The position numbers and the translations under genes are program-made. A stretch of 64,000 nt of DNA from JAXLXE01 sp046328115 (GTDB taxonomy: Bacteria > Chloroflexota > UBA6077 > JACCZL01), in contig JAXLXE010000001.1 in NCBI GenBank assembly GCA_046328115.1, positions 1,550,001 through 1,614,000 of the forward strand. Direction: 5' to 3'. The notes beneath the pieces are model-generated. The model was not told where the DNA came from, ran no database searches, and saw nothing but the letters and a program-made list of their open reading frames with translations. This document shows, in pieces, positions 60,320 to 64,000 of this stretch (the stretch's first letter is position 1; each line of letters begins with the position of its first letter).

Positions 60320-60739
60320 ATGCCGGATCTGAAACGGACCGTCGCGGTGCCGCGCGGACTAGCACTGAGCGCGATGCTCGCACTCGTCGTAGCATCGGGG
60401 TCCCACGTACTGGGCAGCACACAGGTGGCCGCGTTCCCGGCCGAGCAGGTCTCGCGAGGGGAAGCTATCTTCAACGATCAGTGCGCACGGTGTCACACAC
60501 CCGGTTCCACGGATCCGGACGCCCCCATGCTGCTCGAGGGCAAGTTCGTAAAGAGTTTCACAACCGCCCTGAAGATGTTCGAATATGTCAAAAAGGACAT
60601 GCCCAACGACGAGCCCGGCAAGCTGTCGCCTGAGGACACGTGGGACGTGGTGGCGTACCTGCTGTCTACGCAGGGGATTAGCCCTGAGCCGGCGCTGGGT
60701 CCCGACACGTCTGACGCGATCGCGCTGGGCAAACGGTAA
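60320..60739 (+). CDS. Exported monoheme cytochrome c
   Basis: A 139-residue class I cytochrome c. Signal or anchor at about 12-38 (GLALSAMLALVVASGSHVLG), haem-binding CARCH at 55-59, and a likely axial Met94 in KKDMPNDEPGKLSPEDTWDVVAYLL, the typical MP..xLs..e...v.aYl pattern. It would carry electrons outside the membrane; the partner oxidoreductase is not in view. It is divergent from the response regulator, so the two-component pair may control it. A hairpin terminator follows. Confidence 0.92.
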   Translation: MPDLKRTVAVPRGLALSAMLALVVASGSHVLGSTQVAAFPAEQVSRGEAIFNDQCARCHTPGSTDPDAPMLLEGKFVKSFTTALKMFEYVKKDMPNDEPGKLSPEDTWDVVAYLLSTQGISPEPALGPDTSDAIALGKR

Positions 60740-60763
60740 CCCGCCAGGCATCAGAGGGGGAGG

Positions 60764-60791
60764 GCGGGTCCAGATCAGGCTGTGGACCCGC
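60764..60791 (+). terminator. Terminator hairpin after the cytochrome c gene
   Basis: GCGGGTCCA / TGGACCCGC, a 9-bp perfect stem with a 10-base loop, starting 24 bases after the stop. It is followed by only a weak T-containing stretch. Confidence 0.65.
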
Positions 60792-60807
60792 TCTCGGATA
60801 ACGCCGC

Positions 60808-61578
60808 CTAGGGACGCCAGGGCGCCGTGGACAGCGTGAGCAGAAACCCCAACAGGCCAACGCCCACGTACTCAATCAGGAGCCGCCCATTCAGCTCGCG
60901 ATTGAGGATGCCATCCGCCACCCCCACAAAAACGTAGAAGAACACCAACAGCACCGCGCCACCAGTGGCAGCAATCACCACCCAGTAGTTGAGTGCCCAC
61001 ACCATCTCACCGGCGGAGAGGCCAACGATGGCCGCGTACAGCACGGTACGAGAGCGCCCCGCGGTAGTTGACCGCAACAGCACGGTGGCCAACATCACGG
61101 AGATCAGCGCCGTGCTCGTAGCCGTCACCAGGCTCCGCTCCCGCGTCTGGTAGATCAGCGTGAACAGTCCGAAGGCCGCCAGGTAGGTCATCACGCCCAG
61201 CACCAGACGCGGCCAACCGCCCAGTTCCTGGTGCGCCTGCGCCTCGCGATCCTGGGCCAGGACCACCAGCCCCACCAGCACGGCGCCCACAAGCGGCAAG
61301 ACCTGCACCACCGTGGGGTCCAGACCGGGGAAGAACACTAGCGCCAGCCCCACGGTGAGCACCAACAAATCGGGAAGCACCCAGAGCGTGAAGCCCAGTC
61401 TGTTCGCAACTCCACCGAAGGACGGACCGAGACGCGCATGTAGCTCGGCAGCCACGCCCACCAACAGCCCGCCCACAGCAGAGATGACAATCCCGCCCGG
61501 TCCCGCCACTACAGACACCAGGAAGAGCGCGATCAGGGCAATGACCGGCCCGGACCAGCCAACCACGTGCCGCAACAC
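60808..61578 (-). CDS. Polytopic membrane protein of unknown function
   Basis: A 256-residue protein with seven to eight hydrophobic segments, the last ending LLIEYVGVGLLGFLLTLSTAPWRP. The middle has a polar loop (AQDREAQAHQELGGWPR) and GLFTLIYQTRERSLVTATSTALISVMLATVLL. I do not recognise a named family. Starting with GTG eight bases after the valS stop, it is expected to be co-transcribed with valS. No catalytic motif is visible. Confidence 0.75.
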   Translation of the reverse strand: MLRHVVGWSGPVIALIALFLVSVVAGPGGIVISAVGGLLVGVAAELHARLGPSFGGVANRLGFTLWVLPDLLVLTVGLALVFFPGLDPTVVQVLPLVGAVLVGLVVLAQDREAQAHQELGGWPRLVLGVMTYLAAFGLFTLIYQTRERSLVTATSTALISVMLATVLLRSTTAGRSRTVLYAAIVGLSAGEMVWALNYWVVIAATGGAVLLVFFYVFVGVADGILNRELNGRLLIEYVGVGLLGFLLTLSTAPWRP

Positions 61579-61586
61579 AGCCGCGC

Positions 61587-64000
61587 TCAGGCGCCCAGCG
61601 CCAGAACGGCCTCCAGCCTGGACGTCAGGCTGGTCAGCCGCTCCTGCTGCTCATTCAGCTGTGCGCGCCGCTGCGCCACGACATCCGCGGGCGCCTTGTT
61701 GACGAACGACGGCTGGGAAAGCTGAGTCGCCATACGCTGTACGTGCCGCGCGGACTCATCCACTTCTCGCCGAAGCCGCGCCGTCTCCTGCACCACGTCA
61801 AACAGTCCCTCGGCAGGCAAGAACGCCTGCACACCCCCCGCCACCACGCTCAATGAGCGAGGTGGCACGGCCTTTGCCTCGGCGCGAACAACCAGCGGAT
61901 CAAGACGGCCTAGCGACCGAATCACCGCAGCATGCTCCGTGAAGAGCGCCTGGGCGGCACCGGCGTGGACCTCCGCCGGGGTCATCTGCGCTCCAACACG
62001 GTAGTCTGTCTTCAACCGACGAACCGCCTGAATCAGATCCACCACGTTGCCGAATTGCTGCTCCGCTTGTTCGTCCGCGTTGCCCGCTTCTGGCCATGCC
62101 TCCACCATCAGCGACGGCCGCGAAAACGGCGCGGTGGGCTCTGGTCCAGGCCTCAATACGGCAAAGGTCTGCCACAGCTCCTCGGATACGAACGGGGCAA
62201 ACGGGTGCAGGAGACAAAGCGTTCGCTCGAACACGTCCACCAGTGTGTGCAGCGTGGCCGCCCTGGACGCGTCCCCACTCTCCCGCAGCTGGATCTTGGC
62301 GATCTCCAGGTACCAGTCGCAGTAGTCCTCCCACAGGAAGTCCTGAACCGCCCTGGCCGCTTCGCCAAACTGAAAGTCGCGCAGAAGCCGCGTGCATTCG
62401 CCCGTAACTCTCTCCGATCGCGATCGGATCCACCGGTCAGCAAGCGAGAAGGACTCGCGCGGAGGTCGGTCTGGCAGGGTCTCCCCCGCATTGGCCAGCA
62501 CGAACCGTCCCGCGTTCCAGAGCTTGTTCACAAAGTTGCGCTGAGATTCCAACTTTGCATCCGTGATTGAGATGTCGTTTCCGGGCGTGGTGCCCACCAC
62601 CAGGCCAAGACGGAGGGCGTCCGTGCCGTGCCGCTCCATCAGATCCAGCGGATCTCGCACGTTGCCCTTCACCTTGCTCATCTTCTCCCCATCAACACGG
62701 ATCATCCCGTGCAGGTAGACCTCGCGAAATGGGACATCACCCATCATCGCCACACCCTGCATGATCATCCGCGCCACCCAGAAGAAGATGATGTCGTAGC
62801 CCGTCTCCATCACAGACGTGGGGTAGAAGCGCTTCAAGTCCTCCGTCTCGTCCGGCCAGCCCAACGTGGAGAACGGCCAGAGGCCAGAGGAAAACCACGT
62901 ATCCAGCACATCCGGATCCTGCGTGAGCGTCACGCCAGGGTAATCGGCGGGATTCGGATCTTCCAGCGTTACGATGGGCTCTCCGCCATCATCCCGGTAC
63001 CACACGGGGATTCGGTGGCCCCACCAAAGCTGGCGACTGATGCACCAGTCTCGGATGTTCTCCATCCAGTTGAAGTACACCTTCGCAAACCGGTCAGGAA
63101 TAATCCGAATCCGCCCGTCGCGAACGGCCTCCAATGCCGGCGCAGCCAACGGCTCGATCCGCACGTACCACTGCTTCGAGACTATGGGCTCCACCACCGT
63201 GCCGCAGCGCTGGCAATGCCCCACCGAGTGGCGATGCACCGCCGTCTTCACAAGCTGGCCACCCGCCTCCAGTTCTGCCAGTAGCGCCTTGCGCGCAGCC
63301 TGCGTGGTCATCCCGGCATAGGAGCCAGCCTCGGCGTTCATGGTGCCATCCAGGTTCATGGCCACGATCGTTGGGAGGCCGTGACGCTGCCCAATGTCGA
63401 AATCCGTGGGATCATGGCCCGGCGTCACCTTCACCGCCCCGGTGCCAAACGCAGGGTCCACTGCCTCGTCACCCAGAATAGGGATCTCGCGCCCCACGTG
63501 TGGCACTACTGCGCGCCGCCCGATGATGTCGCGGTACCGCTCGTCGTCCGGATGCACTGCGATGCCCGTGTCTGCCAGGATCGTCTCAGGTCGGGTCGTG
63601 GCAATCTGGATGCTGTCCGCCGTTGAATCATCACCGTTCCGCACAAGCGGATAGCGGACGTAGGAGAGCTGCCCCTCCACTTCCTGGTGCTCCACCTCCA
63701 GGTCGGACAGCGCCGTCATGCACCGCGGACACCAGTTGGTAATCCGCTCTCCGCGGTAGATCAGGCCCCGCTCGTGGAGACGGACGAACGCCGTCCGCAC
63801 CGCGCGTGACGGTCCGGGGTCCATCGTGAACGCCTCACGACTCCAGTCCGCGGATGCCCCCAGCTTGTAGAGCTGGTAGCGGATGCGCTCCCCATAGGTG
63901 TTCATCCACTCCCACACGTGACTGAGGAACTCCTCCCGGCCAATCGCGTGGCGGTCCAGGCCCGTGTCCTGGCGGAGCTGCCGCTCCACCACGAGCTGTC
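61587..64000 (-). CDS. valS: Valyl-tRNA synthetase, N-terminus beyond the window
   Basis: Charges tRNA-Val with valine. The frame is open to the right edge, so the N-terminal part with the HIGH motif is missing; about 804 residues are visible. Present are GREEFLSHVWEWMNTYGERI, the editing domain start (RYPLVRNG, TTRPETILADTGIAVHPDD, ATPGHD-like VTPGHDPTDFDIGQRHGLP), WYVRIEPLA, WFSSGLWPFSTLGWPDET, the KMSKS equivalent GEKMSKVKGN, the anticodon-binding helices, and the ValS-specific C-terminal coiled coil (RLRREVDESARHVQRMATQLSQ). It precedes a membrane protein gene by eight bases. Confidence 0.97.
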   Translation of the reverse strand, partial: QLVVERQLRQDTGLDRHAIGREEFLSHVWEWMNTYGERIRYQLYKLGASADWSREAFTMDPGPSRAVRTAFVRLHERGLIYRGERITNWCPRCMTALSDLEVEHQEVEGQLSYVRYPLVRNGDDSTADSIQIATTRPETILADTGIAVHPDDERYRDIIGRRAVVPHVGREIPILGDEAVDPAFGTGAVKVTPGHDPTDFDIGQRHGLPTIVAMNLDGTMNAEAGSYAGMTTQAARKALLAELEAGGQLVKTAVHRHSVGHCQRCGTVVEPIVSKQWYVRIEPLAAPALEAVRDGRIRIIPDRFAKVYFNWMENIRDWCISRQLWWGHRIPVWYRDDGGEPIVTLEDPNPADYPGVTLTQDPDVLDTWFSSGLWPFSTLGWPDETEDLKRFYPTSVMETGYDIIFFWVARMIMQGVAMMGDVPFREVYLHGMIRVDGEKMSKVKGNVRDPLDLMERHGTDALRLGLVVGTTPGNDISITDAKLESQRNFVNKLWNAGRFVLANAGETLPDRPPRESFSLADRWIRSRSERVTGECTRLLRDFQFGEAARAVQDFLWEDYCDWYLEIAKIQLRESGDASRAATLHTLVDVFERTLCLLHPFAPFVSEELWQTFAVLRPGPEPTAPFSRPSLMVEAWPEAGNADEQAEQQFGNVVDLIQAVRRLKTDYRVGAQMTPAEVHAGAAQALFTEHAAVIRSLGRLDPLVVRAEAKAVPPRSLSVVAGGVQAFLPAEGLFDVVQETARLRREVDESARHVQRMATQLSQPSFVNKAPADVVAQRRAQLNEQQERLTSLTSRLEAVLALGA

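Overview
The window is a GC-rich bacterial chromosome segment (my impression is about 64 % GC; not computed) with tightly packed genes on both strands. No gene-free stretch exceeds about 250 bases, and I see no rRNA, tRNA, CRISPR array, insertion sequence or phage module. The likely source is an uncultured member of the Chloroflexota. This is inferred from style, not from a marker gene: lipoprotein or Tat-type solute-binding proteins whose mature part opens with long Ala/Pro/Lys linkers, many GTG and TTG starts, candidate leaderless promoters, and typical accessory families (NHL and Asp-box propellers, DUF4015-type hydrolase, MacB-type exporter with a separate adaptor).

Layout. 0-6.8 kb: end of a B3/B4-domain protein, ammonium transporter amtB followed by an unannotated 43-residue membrane microprotein, tsaD, a seven-bladed WD40 protein, a Leu/Ile/Val-type binding lipoprotein and a ketopantoate-reductase-like enzyme. 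6.8-15.1 kb: a 1050-residue Asp-box/VPS10-type propeller protein, then a four-gene exporter operon on the minus strand (very long-hairpin adaptor, ATPase, MacB-like permease, secreted protein). 15.3-18.1 kb: leuCD and divergent cvpA. 18-23.6 kb: secreted M11-like metalloprotease, orphan peptide-binding protein, NHL propeller. 23.6-33.2 kb, minus strand: a carbohydrate run (SDR, GH2, GH65/GH95-like hydrolase, esterase, rhodanese, asparagine-synthase-like amidotransferase), headed by a lone lower-GC small basic protein. 33.3-42.7 kb: nitrate/taurine-type ABC ATPase and permease, alpha/beta hydrolase, GT-C membrane glycosyltransferase, then sugar-type permeases with two sugar-binding proteins that converge on a shared terminator.

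42.9-48.3 kb is the most interesting part: a GT-C-like membrane protein, divergent from a BcsB-like exported protein that overlaps a processive GT2 synthase carrying an N-terminal MshEN/T2SSE_N-like domain. In XagB that domain binds cyclic-di-GMP, so this looks like a cyclic-di-GMP-controlled extracellular glycan synthase. 48.3-61.6 kb: HD-domain protein, putative zinc peptidase, ECF sigma/anti-sigma pair, DNA polymerase III delta prime, a cytidylate-kinase-like/BON fusion, a DUF4015 hydrolase overlapping tldD and tldE, a two-component pair, a monoheme cytochrome c, and a membrane protein downstream of valS, which runs off the right edge.

How it fits together: most of the accessory content faces the cell envelope (uptake of sugars, peptides and ammonium; export; glycan synthesis and cutting; secreted proteases and propellers), interleaved with single housekeeping genes (tsaD, leuCD, holB, valS, tldDE). 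Two structural habits recur. Convergent gene pairs end within a few bases of each other or overlap, with no terminator. Several starts sit 6 bases after a -10-like hexamer with no Shine-Dalgarno sequence. All functions are read from sequence motifs; no database search was run.
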